From: Herbiconiux gentiana
Lineage (GTDB): Bacteria > Actinomycetota > Actinomycetes > Actinomycetales > Microbacteriaceae
DNA: 64,000 nt
Direction of reading: 5' to 3'
Assembly (NCBI RefSeq): GCF_024978135.1
Contig: NZ_JANTEZ010000001.1
Span: forward strand, 310,001 to 374,000
Position 1 is the first letter of the stretch, and every line of letters begins with the position of its first letter. The position numbers and the translations under genes were made by a program. The notes below the pieces were generated by a model that saw only the letters and a list, made by a program, of their open reading frames with translations, searched no databases and was not told the origin of the DNA. This document shows positions 47,636-59,359 of the stretch, in pieces.

Positions 47636-48769
47636 CTACAGCCCGAGCTCCTGCGCCGTGTAGAAGCCGCTGTCGACCAGCACCTCCTGCACGTTGTCCT
47701 TCGTGACGTTCACCACCGGCGAGAGTGTCGTCGGCACCTCGATCGCGTTGTTGTCGGTCGTGGTGTCGGGCTCCGGCCAGTCGCCGCCGTCGAGCACGTC
47801 GGAGACGATCGTCACCGCGCCGTTCGCCAGGGTGATGACGTCGATCCAGGCCGAGCTGTACTGCTCCCCCGCCAGGATCGACTTGATCGAGTCGAGCTCG
47901 CCGTCGCCACCGGGCAGCACCGGCCAGGCATCGGTGCCCGGCTGGATGCCCGAGGACTTCAGCGCCGCGATGACCCCGCGGGTCATGCCGTCGAACGGCA
48001 CCCACACCGCGTCGAGCTTCGTGCCGTCGGAGTACGTCGAGGTGATGATGTTCTCCATCCGGCTCTGGGCGCCCTCGCCGGTCCAGTTCAGCGTCGAGGA
48101 CTGGTCGAAGGTGCTCTGCCCCGAGGGGATGGTGAGCACGCCCTCGTCCACGTAGGGCTGGAGGGTCTCCTCGTAGCCGGCCCACATGTCGTAGGCCACC
48201 GAGTCGGTGGGGCTGCCGTTGACGATCTCGATCGAGAACGGTCCCTTCTCTCCGGTGGGGTTCCCGTCGGCGTCCTCCACACCGAGGGCCGAGAGGATCG
48301 AGTGGCCGCTCGCCGCACCGTACGCCTTGTAGTCGAACGTCGTGTAGTAGTCGACGGCGTCGGTGTCGGAGAGCAGCCGCGTGTACGACAGGATCGGGAT
48401 GTCGGCCGCCTTGGCGTCGGCGAGCGGACCGCCGAGAGACTGCACGTCGACCGCCACGACGATGAGGGCGTTCACGCCCTGGGTGATCATGTCCTCCATC
48501 TGCTGCACCTGGGTAGGCGCGTCGTCGTTGGCGAACTGAACCGCGGTGTCGTAGCCGCGCTCCTCGAAGCCCTTCGTCATCGTGTCGGCCTCGATCTGCC
48601 AGCGCACGCTCTGCACGCCGGGCATCAGGATGCCCACGGTGCCGCCCGAGGCGCCCGCTCCGTCGTCGGCGCTGCAGCCGGTGAGCCCCACGGCGAGCGT
48701 GGCGGTCGCCACGGCCAGCCCCAGGAGCGTCCTGATCGTGGATCGTCGTCCACCTGATGTGAGTGCCAT
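47636..48769 (-). CDS. chvE: multiple-monosaccharide ABC transporter substrate-binding lipoprotein (ChvE-like)
   Basis: 377 residues. The lipobox LTGC puts the lipid on Cys32. VGILMPGVQSVRWQIEAD, GYDTAVQFANDDAPTQVQQMEDMI and VDYYTTFDYKAYG match the ChvE subgroup of sugar-binding proteins (arabinose, galactose, glucose, xylose). The ATG at 48769 has GAGGA upstream. Last gene of an ATPase-permease-binding protein operon read on the minus strand. Confidence 0.9.
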   Translation of the reverse strand: MALTSGGRRSTIRTLLGLAVATATLAVGLTGCSADDGAGASGGTVGILMPGVQSVRWQIEADTMTKGFEERGYDTAVQFANDDAPTQVQQMEDMITQGVNALIVVAVDVQSLGGPLADAKAADIPILSYTRLLSDTDAVDYYTTFDYKAYGAASGHSILSALGVEDADGNPTGEKGPFSIEIVNGSPTDSVAYDMWAGYEETLQPYVDEGVLTIPSGQSTFDQSSTLNWTGEGAQSRMENIITSTYSDGTKLDAVWVPFDGMTRGVIAALKSSGIQPGTDAWPVLPGGDGELDSIKSILAGEQYSSAWIDVITLANGAVTIVSDVLDGGDWPEPDTTTDNNAIEVPTTLSPVVNVTKDNVQEVLVDSGFYTAQELGL

Positions 48770-48830
48770 GGTGCTGTCCTCATTTCTCTTGGTTGTCCGG
48801 AGTTCTCGGAGGTCGGGGCTCGTCGTCGCC

Positions 48831-50042
48831 TCAGCGGCGGATGCGCCGGCCCTTGTTCCAGATGTCGAAGGCCACGAACAGCAGCACGACGACGCCGAGC
48901 ACCGTCTGCTGCCACTGGGTGCCGAGGCCCATGATCGACATGCCGTTGTTGATGATGCCGATGGTGAGTCCACCGACGAGCGCACCGGCGATCGACCCCG
49001 TGCCGCCCGCGACGGCGGCGCCGCCCACGAACGCCGCGGCGATCGCCTCGAGCTCGAGCCCGGTGCCGCCGCCCGAGGTGGCGAGGTTCAGTCGCGCCGT
49101 GATGATCACGCCGGCGAGGGCGGCGAGCACGCCCATGTTGACGAACAGGAAGAAGTCGATCCGACGGTCCTTCACGCCCGACAACTGGGCGGTCTGCCGG
49201 TTGCTGCCGACGGCGTAGATGTGCCGGCCGATCACGGTGCGGGTCATCAGCACCGTGTAGCCGACCCCGAGCACCACGAGGATGATCAGCACGACCGGCA
49301 GCCCGCGGAAGCTGGCCAGCGAGTAGCTCAGCCAGAGGATCGCGGCCGAGACCACGACCAGTCCCGCGATGAAGTACACCGGGTTGCCCGGCTTCTCGCC
49401 GTGCCGCGTGCGGCGGCGACGCGAGACGATCTGCCAGCCGACGATGCCCGCCACGATCAGCACGCCGATGGCCAGGGTGAGCAGGTCGGGCCCCGACTCG
49501 GCACCCGTGCTGACGTACCCCGCCCCCAGGAAGACGAACGGCTCGGGCAGGTTGCCGATGTTCCGTGCCCCGATCAGGGCGATGGTGAGCCCGCGGAAGA
49601 TGAGCATGCCGGCGAGGGTGACGATGAACGACGGCACCTTCGCGTAGGCCACCCAGAAGCCCTGGAAGGCCCCCGCCAGCCCACCGACCACGAGGCTCAG
49701 GATGAGCGCGATCCACCAGGGGACCTCGTACTGCACCATCAGGATCGCCGCGGCGGCTCCCGCGAAGCCCGCGATGGAGCCGACCGACAGGTCGATGTGC
49801 CCGCCGATGATCACCATCACCATGCCGATGGCGAGGATCAGGATGTAGCCGTTCTGCACGACCAGGTTGGAGATGTTCTGGTCGCGGAGCAGGATGCCCT
49901 TCGTGGTGAACGCGAACACCACCACCACCAGCACGAGCGCCACCGCCATGCTGTAACGGTTGAGGAACCGCGCACCCCGGGCGAACAGCGTCTCCCCCGG
50001 CTGGGCCGTCGTCGGCCTCGTCGTCGTTCCGCTAGTCGTCAT
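48831..50042 (-). CDS. mmsB: multiple-monosaccharide ABC transporter permease (MmsB/GguB-like)
   Basis: 403 residues with about ten helices and the BPD_transp_2 family pattern: GGHIDLSVGSIAGFAGAAAAILM and AVGSNRQTAQLSGVKDRRID. It overlaps the ATPase gene by 11 bases. The length (about 400) and partners match the GguB/MmsB type rather than the shorter RbsC type. Confidence 0.9.
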   Translation of the reverse strand: MTTSGTTTRPTTAQPGETLFARGARFLNRYSMAVALVLVVVVFAFTTKGILLRDQNISNLVVQNGYILILAIGMVMVIIGGHIDLSVGSIAGFAGAAAAILMVQYEVPWWIALILSLVVGGLAGAFQGFWVAYAKVPSFIVTLAGMLIFRGLTIALIGARNIGNLPEPFVFLGAGYVSTGAESGPDLLTLAIGVLIVAGIVGWQIVSRRRRTRHGEKPGNPVYFIAGLVVVSAAILWLSYSLASFRGLPVVLIILVVLGVGYTVLMTRTVIGRHIYAVGSNRQTAQLSGVKDRRIDFFLFVNMGVLAALAGVIITARLNLATSGGGTGLELEAIAAAFVGGAAVAGGTGSIAGALVGGLTIGIINNGMSIMGLGTQWQQTVLGVVVLLFVAFDIWNKGRRIRR

Positions 50043-51576
50043 CGCGTGTCCTCTCGAGGGTCATCAGCTCCATGAGCTTCTCGGGCGTGGCCTGGTCGAT
50101 CGGGAGCTCCCCGGTGATCTCGCCCTCGCGCATGGCGACGATGCGGTCGCACACACCGAGCAGTTCGGGCAGCTCCGACGAGATGAAGACCACCGACTTC
50201 CCGCTGGCGGCGAGCTCTTGGATGATCGTGTAGATCTCGAATTTGGCGCCCACGTCGATGCCGCGGGTCGGCTCGTCGAGGATGAGAACCCGGGGGTCGG
50301 TGAAGATCCACCGGCTCAGCACGACCTTCTGCTGGTTGCCGCCCGAGAGCTGACCGACGGGGGCGAAGATGGAGGGCGTCTTGATGCGCATCGACCCCTT
50401 GAAGGCGTTCGCGGCGCCGATCTCCGCGTCCTCGTCGACGAATCCCCGACGACGCAGCCGCGGCAGGCTCGGCAGTGCGATGTTCTGCACGACGTCGTCG
50501 TCCAGGTGCAGACCGAGCGTCTTGCGGTCCTCGGTCACGTACGCGATGCCGGCGTCGATCGCCTTGCTGACGGTCGAGACGTCCCGCTTCACCCCGTCGA
50601 CGAACACGTCACCCGAGAACCCCGAGCCGTAGGAGCGGCCGAACACGCTGAGCGCGAGCTCCGTGCGCCCGGCTCCCATCAGCCCGCAGATACCGACGAT
50701 CTCGCCGGCGCGCGCGACCAGATGGGCGTCGCGCACCCGCCGCCTCGAGGGGTCGGCCGCATCCTGAACCGACCACGCCTCGACGCGGAGCACCTCGTCG
50801 CCGACGGTCTTCGGCAGCCGCTCGGGGAAGAGGTGGTTGATGTCGCGCCCGACCATGCCGCGGATGATCCGCGCCTGGGTGATCTCGGACTTCGGCAGCG
50901 TCTCGACCACGGCTCCGTCCCTGATCACCGTGACCCGGTCGGCGATCCGTTCGATCTCGTTGAGCTTGTGGCTGATGATGATGGAGGCGATGCCGCGCTG
51001 CTTGAGGTCGGCGATCAGCCCCAGCAGGTGCTCCGACTCCTCGTCGGTCAGCGCCGAGGTCGGCTCGTCCAGGATCAGGATGCGCACGTCCTTGCTGAAA
51101 GCCTTGGCGATCTCGACCAGCTGCTGCTTGCCGACGCTCAGGTCGCCGACGAGGGTCGACGGATTCTCGTGCAGGCCGACCATGGCGAGGAGCGCCGCTG
51201 CCCGGCGGCGCGTCTCCTCCCAGTCGATCAGCCCGAGCCGGCCGCGCACCTCGTTGCCGAGGTGGATGTTCTCGGCGATCGACATCGTGGACGTCAGCGC
51301 GAGCTCCTGGTGGATGATCACGATGCCGCGGTCCTCGCTCTGCGCGATCCCGGACATCTCGACGACCTCGCCGTCGAGCAGGATCTCACCGCTGAAGCTG
51401 CCGTGGGGATAGACGCCGCTGAGCACCTTCATCAGCGTCGACTTGCCCGCACCGTTCTCGCCGCAGACCGCCAGCACCTCGTCGCGGCGGAGGTCGATCG
51501 TCACGCCGTCGAGCGCCTTGATGCCCTGGAAGTCCTTCGTGATGCCGCGCATCACGAGTAGGTCTGTCGGCTCCAT
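50032..51576 (-). CDS. mmsA: multiple-monosaccharide ABC transporter ATP-binding protein (MmsA/GguA-like)
   Basis: 514 residues with two ATPase domains. The first has Walker A GENGAGKST, signature LSVGKQQLVEIAKA and Walker B ILILDEPTSAL. The second has GLMGAGRTEL in place of a normal Walker A, as is usual in this class, with LSGGNQQKVVLSRW and DEPTRGIDVG. First gene of the operon, divergent from the SDR gene. Confidence 0.93.
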   Translation of the reverse strand: MEPTDLLVMRGITKDFQGIKALDGVTIDLRRDEVLAVCGENGAGKSTLMKVLSGVYPHGSFSGEILLDGEVVEMSGIAQSEDRGIVIIHQELALTSTMSIAENIHLGNEVRGRLGLIDWEETRRRAAALLAMVGLHENPSTLVGDLSVGKQQLVEIAKAFSKDVRILILDEPTSALTDEESEHLLGLIADLKQRGIASIIISHKLNEIERIADRVTVIRDGAVVETLPKSEITQARIIRGMVGRDINHLFPERLPKTVGDEVLRVEAWSVQDAADPSRRRVRDAHLVARAGEIVGICGLMGAGRTELALSVFGRSYGSGFSGDVFVDGVKRDVSTVSKAIDAGIAYVTEDRKTLGLHLDDDVVQNIALPSLPRLRRRGFVDEDAEIGAANAFKGSMRIKTPSIFAPVGQLSGGNQQKVVLSRWIFTDPRVLILDEPTRGIDVGAKFEIYTIIQELAASGKSVVFISSELPELLGVCDRIVAMREGEITGELPIDQATPEKLMELMTLERTRDDD

Positions 51577-51611
51577 CGCCTCTGCTTCCCCCGGGTAGCT
51601 GTCCCGTATGG

Positions 51612-51676
51612 ATGAACATGAACAGTCTCACTGAACACAAAGACGGCGGCGAAGTCAACCCTGAGTTCGAACGTTC
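51612..51676. promoter_or_regulatory. GAAC/GTTC-rich elements between the sugar operon and the SDR gene
   Basis: The region between the divergent genes has ATGAACATGAAC near 51614 and the overlapping palindromes GTTCGAAC and GAACGTTC at 51665-51676. TTGACT on the minus strand (51654-51659) could be a -35 element of the sugar operon. They may be sites for a sugar-responsive repressor whose gene is not in the window. Confidence 0.3.
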
Positions 51677-51762
51677 ATCGCCACTTGACGCAGTGTGTCA
51701 TGCTGGAAAGAGGGACGATGTCGTCGGGCATCCGTCGTCGCCATCACGGTCGAGGAGGCCAC

Positions 51763-52524
51763 ATGACTGAAGCCACACGCACTGCCGTCGTCACGGGCGC
51801 CGCCGGCGGGATCGGGCGGGCCATCGCCGTCGCCTTCGCCCGGCGGGGCGTCTCGGTGGTGGTCGCCGACATCCGGCCCGACGCCGCGGAGCGCACCGCA
51901 CGCGAGATCGCCGAGGAGACCGGCGCCGAGACCCTCGGCGTGGCCGCGGACGTCACGGACTCCGCCTCCGTGGGAGAGCTCGTGCGAGCATCCGTCGCCC
52001 GGTTCTCGCGGATCGACCACCTCGTGAACTGCGCGGGCATGTCGCTGAACGGCCCCAGCATCGAGCACAGCGACGAGGCCTGGACGAAGGTGCTCGACCT
52101 GAACCTCTCGGGCACCTTCTACGTCTGCCGCGGCTTCGCGCCGTCGCTGATCGAGACGGAGGGCACGATCGTGAACATCTCGTCGATCGCGGCCTTTTCG
52201 GCGACGCGGCCCGAGGTGCACGTCGGCTACGACGCGACCAAGGCGGCCATCGCCGCCCTGACCCGCACGCTCGCGGTCGAGTGGGCACCCCACGGCGTGC
52301 GCGTCAACGCCGTGGCGCCGGGCTACACCAACACCGAGCTGCTGAAGGACGTCGGCTCGGCCGACCCCGCGACCATGGACGCCTGGATCGCCCAGACCCC
52401 GCAGCGCCGGCTGATGGAGCCGTCCGACATCGCCGAGGTCGTGGTGTTCCTCTCGTCGCCGGAGTCGCGGGCGATCACCGCGCAGACGATCCTCGCCGAC
52501 GGCGGGTACACCGCCGCGAAGTGA
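51763..52524 (+). CDS. short-chain dehydrogenase/reductase
   Basis: 253 residues. Cofactor motif GAAGGIGRAIA (about 11-21), NCAG (about 89), Ser in VNISSIA, and the YDATKAA active-site Tyr/Lys (near 152-156). The C-terminal MEPSDIAEVVVFLSSPESRAITAQTILADGGYT is typical. The ATG has GAGGAGG upstream. It is divergent from the sugar importer, so it may oxidise an imported sugar or polyol (inference). Confidence 0.92.
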   Translation: MTEATRTAVVTGAAGGIGRAIAVAFARRGVSVVVADIRPDAAERTAREIAEETGAETLGVAADVTDSASVGELVRASVARFSRIDHLVNCAGMSLNGPSIEHSDEAWTKVLDLNLSGTFYVCRGFAPSLIETEGTIVNISSIAAFSATRPEVHVGYDATKAAIAALTRTLAVEWAPHGVRVNAVAPGYTNTELLKDVGSADPATMDAWIAQTPQRRLMEPSDIAEVVVFLSSPESRAITAQTILADGGYTAAK

Positions 52525-52528
52525 CCCG

Positions 52529-53566
52529 TCAGCGCCAGCCGAGTGCCGGCGCCACCTCCGTGAGGACCGACTCGATCACGTGGGCGTTGTACTCGACGCC
52601 GAGTTGGTTCGGCACCGTGAGCAGCAGGGTGTCGGCCTCGGCGATCGCCTCGTCCTCGGCCAGCTGCTTCACCAGGCGCTCGGGCTCGGCCGCGTAGCTG
52701 CGACCGAAGATCGCCCGCATGCTGGCGTCGATGTTGCCGATCTGGTCCTCGCTGTCGCCGCTGCCGCCGAAGTATGCGCGGTCGAGGTCGTTCGTGATCG
52801 CGAAGATGCTTCGGCTCACCGACACGCGCGGCTGGAAGCCGTGCCCCGCCTCGTCCCACGCGGCCCGGAACTCGCGGATCTGCTCGGCCTGCTGCACGTG
52901 GAACGGCTGTCCGGTCTCGTCGACCTTGAGGGTCGATGACTGCAGGTTCATCCCGAGCCCGGCGGCCCAGCGCGCGGTCGCGTTCGAGGCCGCACCCCAC
53001 CAGATGCGCTTCCGTAGCCCCTCGGAGTAGGGCTCGATGCGCAGCAGCCCGGGCGGGTTCGGGAACATCGGCCGCGGGTTCGGCTGGGCGAAGCCCTCCC
53101 CCTTCAGCACCTCGAGCAGCACCTCGGTGTGGCGACGGGCGAGGTCGGCGTCGTCCTCCCCCTCGACCGGGCGGTAGCCGAAGTGGCGCCAGCCCTCGAT
53201 GACCTGCTCGGGTGACCCCCGGCTGATGCCGAGCTGCAGTCGCCCGCCCGAGATGAGGTCGGCCGAGCCGGCGTCCTCCGCCATGTAGAAGGGGTTCTCG
53301 TAGCGCATGTCGATCACGCCGGTGCCGATCTCGATGGTCGAGGTGCGGGCACCGACGGCCGCGAGCAGCGGGAAGGGCGAGGCGAGCTGGCGTGCGAAGT
53401 GGTGCACCCGGAAGTAGGCGCCGTCGGCACCGAGCTCCTCGGCCGCGACCGCGAGGTCGATCGACTGCAGCAGCGTGTCGGCGGCGGTGCGGGTCTTCGA
53501 CTGGGGGGACGGCGTCCAGTGCCCGAAGGAGAGGAAGCCGATGCTCTTGCGGTTCGTTGCGGTCAC
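52529..53566 (-). CDS. LLM-class flavin-dependent monooxygenase
   Basis: 345 residues from the GTG at 53566, the point where the luciferase-like N-terminus (KSIGFLSFGHW) begins; an ATG 13 codons upstream is possible. YFRVHHFARQLASPFPLLAAVGARTSTIEIGTGV and GRLQLGISRGSPEQV are bacterial-luciferase-like TIM-barrel segments that bind FMN. Substrate unknown. Convergent with the SDR gene, four bases apart. Confidence 0.88.
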   Translation of the reverse strand: MTATNRKSIGFLSFGHWTPSPQSKTRTAADTLLQSIDLAVAAEELGADGAYFRVHHFARQLASPFPLLAAVGARTSTIEIGTGVIDMRYENPFYMAEDAGSADLISGGRLQLGISRGSPEQVIEGWRHFGYRPVEGEDDADLARRHTEVLLEVLKGEGFAQPNPRPMFPNPPGLLRIEPYSEGLRKRIWWGAASNATARWAAGLGMNLQSSTLKVDETGQPFHVQQAEQIREFRAAWDEAGHGFQPRVSVSRSIFAITNDLDRAYFGGSGDSEDQIGNIDASMRAIFGRSYAAEPERLVKQLAEDEAIAEADTLLLTVPNQLGVEYNAHVIESVLTEVAPALGWR

Positions 53567-53648
53567 GCGGGGTACAACAGCGACGAGCGGATGCGCATTC
53601 CGCACCCGCTCGTCCGCCCTCCGGCCGGCACTGCCATCGGCACCCCGG

Positions 53649-54197
53649 TCACGGGCGCCGCGCGACCTCGCCCCAGTGGCTGCGCAGTGCCGAGCTGACG
53701 AAGATGTTCACGAGGAGCGGCACGACGGCGAACAGCGCCAGCCCGACCAGTCCGAGGTCGGTGACCCTCAGCAGCATCAGCGCCAGCGCGCCGACGACCG
53801 CGCCGCCGATCGAGGCGAGGATCGCGTTCCGCCTCGTCGCAGCCGACCAGCGGTCGCCGATGCCGATCATCACGAGGCCGGCGATCCAGCCGGCCACGGG
53901 CACGACGAACCAGCCGGCCGTCAGCACCACCGCGGTGAGCGTCGGGTAGGTCTTCGAGACCGGCAGGGTGTCGCTCGCGTCACGGTTCTCGGCGAGGGCG
54001 TCGGCCGCGATCGCCCGCGGGTCGCCGAGGGCGGCCAGGCGCTCGGCCGTTCGGGCGTCGTCGAGCCCGCTCAGCTCACCGCTCACGTCGTCGACGATCT
54101 CAGCTCGGAGGGCGGCGGGCGCGGAGGCCAGCGCCGTCTCGAGCTCGCGCAGGTAGCGCCGGGCGGCCGCGCTCAGGGGTTCGGTGGTGCTCATCAT
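53649..54197 (-). CDS. HAAS-domain membrane protein, partner of PadR
   Basis: 182 residues. The N-terminal soluble helical region (about 8-65; RRYLRELETALASAPAALRAEIVDDV) fits the HAAS (DUF1700-like) domain found next to PadR regulators. Four membrane helices follow. The start ATGATG overlaps the PadR stop, so the two are coupled. Such pairs often sense envelope or sigma-factor signals; the target here is unknown. Confidence 0.82.
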   Translation of the reverse strand: MMSTTEPLSAAARRYLRELETALASAPAALRAEIVDDVSGELSGLDDARTAERLAALGDPRAIAADALAENRDASDTLPVSKTYPTLTAVVLTAGWFVVPVAGWIAGLVMIGIGDRWSAATRRNAILASIGGAVVGALALMLLRVTDLGLVGLALFAVVPLLVNIFVSSALRSHWGEVARRP

Positions 54198-54544
54198 GGT
54201 CGTCCTTCGGTGTGGGGTGGATGGGGGGCCGTCACCGCATCCACAGCGGCGGCGAAGGGCTGCCACTGCAGACGGAACAGCTCGAGCTGGGCCGTCCCCG
54301 TCGCGGTGAGGGTGTAGTACTTGCGCGGCCGGGCGGAGTCGGGCGAATCGGCATGATCGACGATGAGACCCTGGGCGCGGAGCCGGGCGAGCAACGGGTA
54401 GAGGGTGCCGATGCTGCCGATCAGCCCGAGCGAGATGAGCCGCTCGGAGATCTTCCAGCCGTAAGCGGGCGCCTGCTGCAGGAGTCCGAGCACGCAGTAC
54501 TCGACGACCCCCTTGCGCAGCTGGGCACCCACGTCACTTGTCAT
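54194..54544 (-). CDS. PadR-family transcriptional regulator
   Basis: 116 residues. The winged helix spans about 10-90 (LRKGVVEYCVLGLLQQAPAYGWKISERL, then GSIGTLYPLLARLRAQGLI), followed by one dimerisation helix. This is the short PadR-s2 type. Start and promoter overlap a long inverted repeat, which suggests autorepression. Coupled to the HAAS gene. Confidence 0.92.
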   Translation of the reverse strand: MTSDVGAQLRKGVVEYCVLGLLQQAPAYGWKISERLISLGLIGSIGTLYPLLARLRAQGLIVDHADSPDSARPRKYYTLTATGTAQLELFRLQWQPFAAAVDAVTAPHPPHTEGRP

Positions 54545-54574
54545 GCATCACACGATATGCGGCAATGCATGACA
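54539..54574. promoter_or_regulatory. long inverted repeat over the PadR promoter and start, putative operator
   Basis: TGTCATGCAT (54539-54548) and ATGCATGACA (54565-54574) are perfect 10-base inverted arms with a 16-base spacer. One arm covers the ATG at 54544. The spacer holds TATCGT on the minus strand (54551-54556), a plausible -10 element giving a leaderless message. Confidence 0.65.
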
Positions 54575-54714
54575 GCGTGCTGGGAATCCCGCGCTGTCCG
54601 GAAAAGGGCATCGGATGCCGAGCGAGTTGCGCGGCTGTCCCTTTGAAGCCAGCATGAGCCGACACGGCACCCGAGCCGGGCATACCGGACGGGCAGCGGA
54701 GCCACGGGGGACGC

Positions 54715-57238
<2,524 letters not shown>

Positions 57239-57270
57239 CGGCTGGTTCGGCGTCCCGACCGTCACCCCGC

Positions 57271-59280
57271 CTAACGGCGCCGGCGGATGACGATCTGCCG
57301 CACGACCCGGAGCAGCCCCAGGAACCCGAGGAAGCCGATGAAGGCGCCGAACAGGTCGAACAGCCGCAGCCCGTCGGTGAGCAGCGGCCCGCCGTCGGTG
57401 ACGATCAGCACGAGCGCGATGACGACGGCCGCGATGGCGATCAGCGTTCCGACGAGCTCCGAGGCGATGGACTGCACGAAGCCCTGACCGGCCTCGTCGC
57501 TGAACGCCTTCAGCTTGAGGGAGAAGGTGCCCTTCTCGACACCGGTCAGCAGCGCATCCAGCCGGCCGGGCAGGGCGCGCAGTCGTGCGGCACCGACCGC
57601 GGCCCGCGCCTGCACGCTGGTGACGGTGCGCCGGATCGACTGGTCGCGGCGCAGCAGCTTCGGCACCATCGGCAGCGCCTGCTCGAACATGTCGAAGCCG
57701 GGGTCGAGCACCTTCAGGCAGCCCTCGAGGGTCGCGAAGCTGCGGAACGCCGAGGCGAGGTCGCCCGGGAGTGCGATGTGGTGCTGCCGGATGACGTCGA
57801 GCAGGCGGGTGAAGATCGACTGACTGCCCTTGGGGCGAAAGCGCTCGGTGGTGATCACCACCCCCACGTCGTGGCGCAGGGCGTCGAGGTCGGCGTCGGC
57901 CGGCACGTCGACGATGAGCAGCAGGGCCTCGGTCGCGGCGATGTCGTCCTCGCTGACCGCCGCGAGCATCAGCGCGGTGAGGTAGCTGCGCTGGCTGCGC
58001 TCGATGATGCCGACCGCACCGAAGTCGATCAGGCCGAGCGCGCCGTCGGGCGTGAGGATGACGTTGCCCGGGTGCAGGTCGGCATGGAACACGCCGTGCA
58101 CCAGGATCTGCTCGAGCACCGCCATCATCAGACCGTTCGCGAGCGCCTGCCTGGCCTCGGTGCTGAGGGTGGCGAGTTCGTCGGCCGCACCGCTCAGCGG
58201 CACGCCGGTGACGAGGTCCATCGTGAGCACCCGGGCACCCGAGGCGGCCGGGTAGACGTGCGGCACCGCGATGGTGACGTCGTGCCCGTGCCCGTCGTCG
58301 GCGGAGCCGTGCTCGAGGGTGCTCCGGATCATCTCGACGTTCGTCGCCTCGATGCGGTAGTCGAGCTCGTCGAGCAGGGTGGAGGTGAAGCCGCGGGCCA
58401 CCGACTCCAGTCGCAGGTCGTGCCCCGCCTGGGTGCGCTCCTCCGCGCGCCGGGCGAGGCGCACGATGATGTCGACGTCGGCCTCCACCTGCGCCCGGGC
58501 GGCCGGCCGCTGCACCTTCACCACCACGGCGGTGCCGTCGAGCAGCACACCCCGGTGCACCTGGGCGACGGATGCTGCCGCCAACGGCTCGGGGTCGACC
58601 GACGCGAACACGGTGTCGAGCGGGGCGCCGAGGGCCTCCTCGATCACCGGCCGGATGGTCTCCCACGGCAGGGTCGTCGCCCCCGACTGCAGGGAGGCGA
58701 GCGCCGAGAGGTAGGGCTCGGGCACGAGGTCGCGGCGGGTCGAGAGCACCTGACCGAGCTTGACGAAGGTCACCCCCGACTCGTTGATCGTGGCGACCAG
58801 GGCCCGTGCCCGCTGCTCGCTGGTCGTGAGCTCGTGCTGCACGTGCGAGTGGCCGTGGAACAGCCAGCCGGCGCCGTGCCGGGTGGCGATGCCCACGATG
58901 GCGAGGTAGCGGCGGGTGCGCTTGCGCCGGCGGATGGCCGCGCGCACCGTGTCGATCGGATTGGGCAGCGGCCGGGTCGGCACGATCGCCTCGAGCGCGA
59001 CCAGCACGCCCACACCGAGCGCGAAGACCCAGGCCACCGCCAGCAGCACCACGGCGAGCACCGTGAGGGCGACACGCACGTCGCGCGTCTGGCCGTCGGG
59101 CAGCAGCCCGCTCTCGTCGACCAGCCAGGACGCGAACGGCAGCCCGGTCGCGAAGACGAGCAGGCCGACGACGATGCTGCGCGGCCAGCCGACGGGGGTG
59201 TCGAGGAGGCGCCGCGCGACGAAGCCCACCAGCACGGCGGAGGCGACGGCCAGCAGAACGGTCAGTACGTCGGTGAGCAT
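57271..59280 (-). CDS. ABC1/UbiB-family protein kinase-like membrane protein
   Basis: 669 residues. Three N-terminal helices are followed by the kinase-like domain, with the KxGQ motif (FVKLGQVLSTRRDLVPE), the Ala-rich loop AAASVAQVH, VVVKVQRP with the ATP lysine, HADLHPGNVIL (catalytic Asp) and LIDFGAVG. Two helices end the protein. UbiB-type proteins use ATPase activity to handle membrane lipids such as quinones; a menaquinone-related role is possible. Single gene, convergent with the Rox-like gene. Confidence 0.92.
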   Translation of the reverse strand: MLTDVLTVLLAVASAVLVGFVARRLLDTPVGWPRSIVVGLLVFATGLPFASWLVDESGLLPDGQTRDVRVALTVLAVVLLAVAWVFALGVGVLVALEAIVPTRPLPNPIDTVRAAIRRRKRTRRYLAIVGIATRHGAGWLFHGHSHVQHELTTSEQRARALVATINESGVTFVKLGQVLSTRRDLVPEPYLSALASLQSGATTLPWETIRPVIEEALGAPLDTVFASVDPEPLAAASVAQVHRGVLLDGTAVVVKVQRPAARAQVEADVDIIVRLARRAEERTQAGHDLRLESVARGFTSTLLDELDYRIEATNVEMIRSTLEHGSADDGHGHDVTIAVPHVYPAASGARVLTMDLVTGVPLSGAADELATLSTEARQALANGLMMAVLEQILVHGVFHADLHPGNVILTPDGALGLIDFGAVGIIERSQRSYLTALMLAAVSEDDIAATEALLLIVDVPADADLDALRHDVGVVITTERFRPKGSQSIFTRLLDVIRQHHIALPGDLASAFRSFATLEGCLKVLDPGFDMFEQALPMVPKLLRRDQSIRRTVTSVQARAAVGAARLRALPGRLDALLTGVEKGTFSLKLKAFSDEAGQGFVQSIASELVGTLIAIAAVVIALVLIVTDGGPLLTDGLRLFDLFGAFIGFLGFLGLLRVVRQIVIRRRR

Positions 59281-59359
59281 GCGTCGGATCCCCCTGCCGG
59301 CCGGGTGCGGCCCGGACTCTGCTGCTCAGGGTAGCGAACGGGTCGAGGTCGCCGCACGG

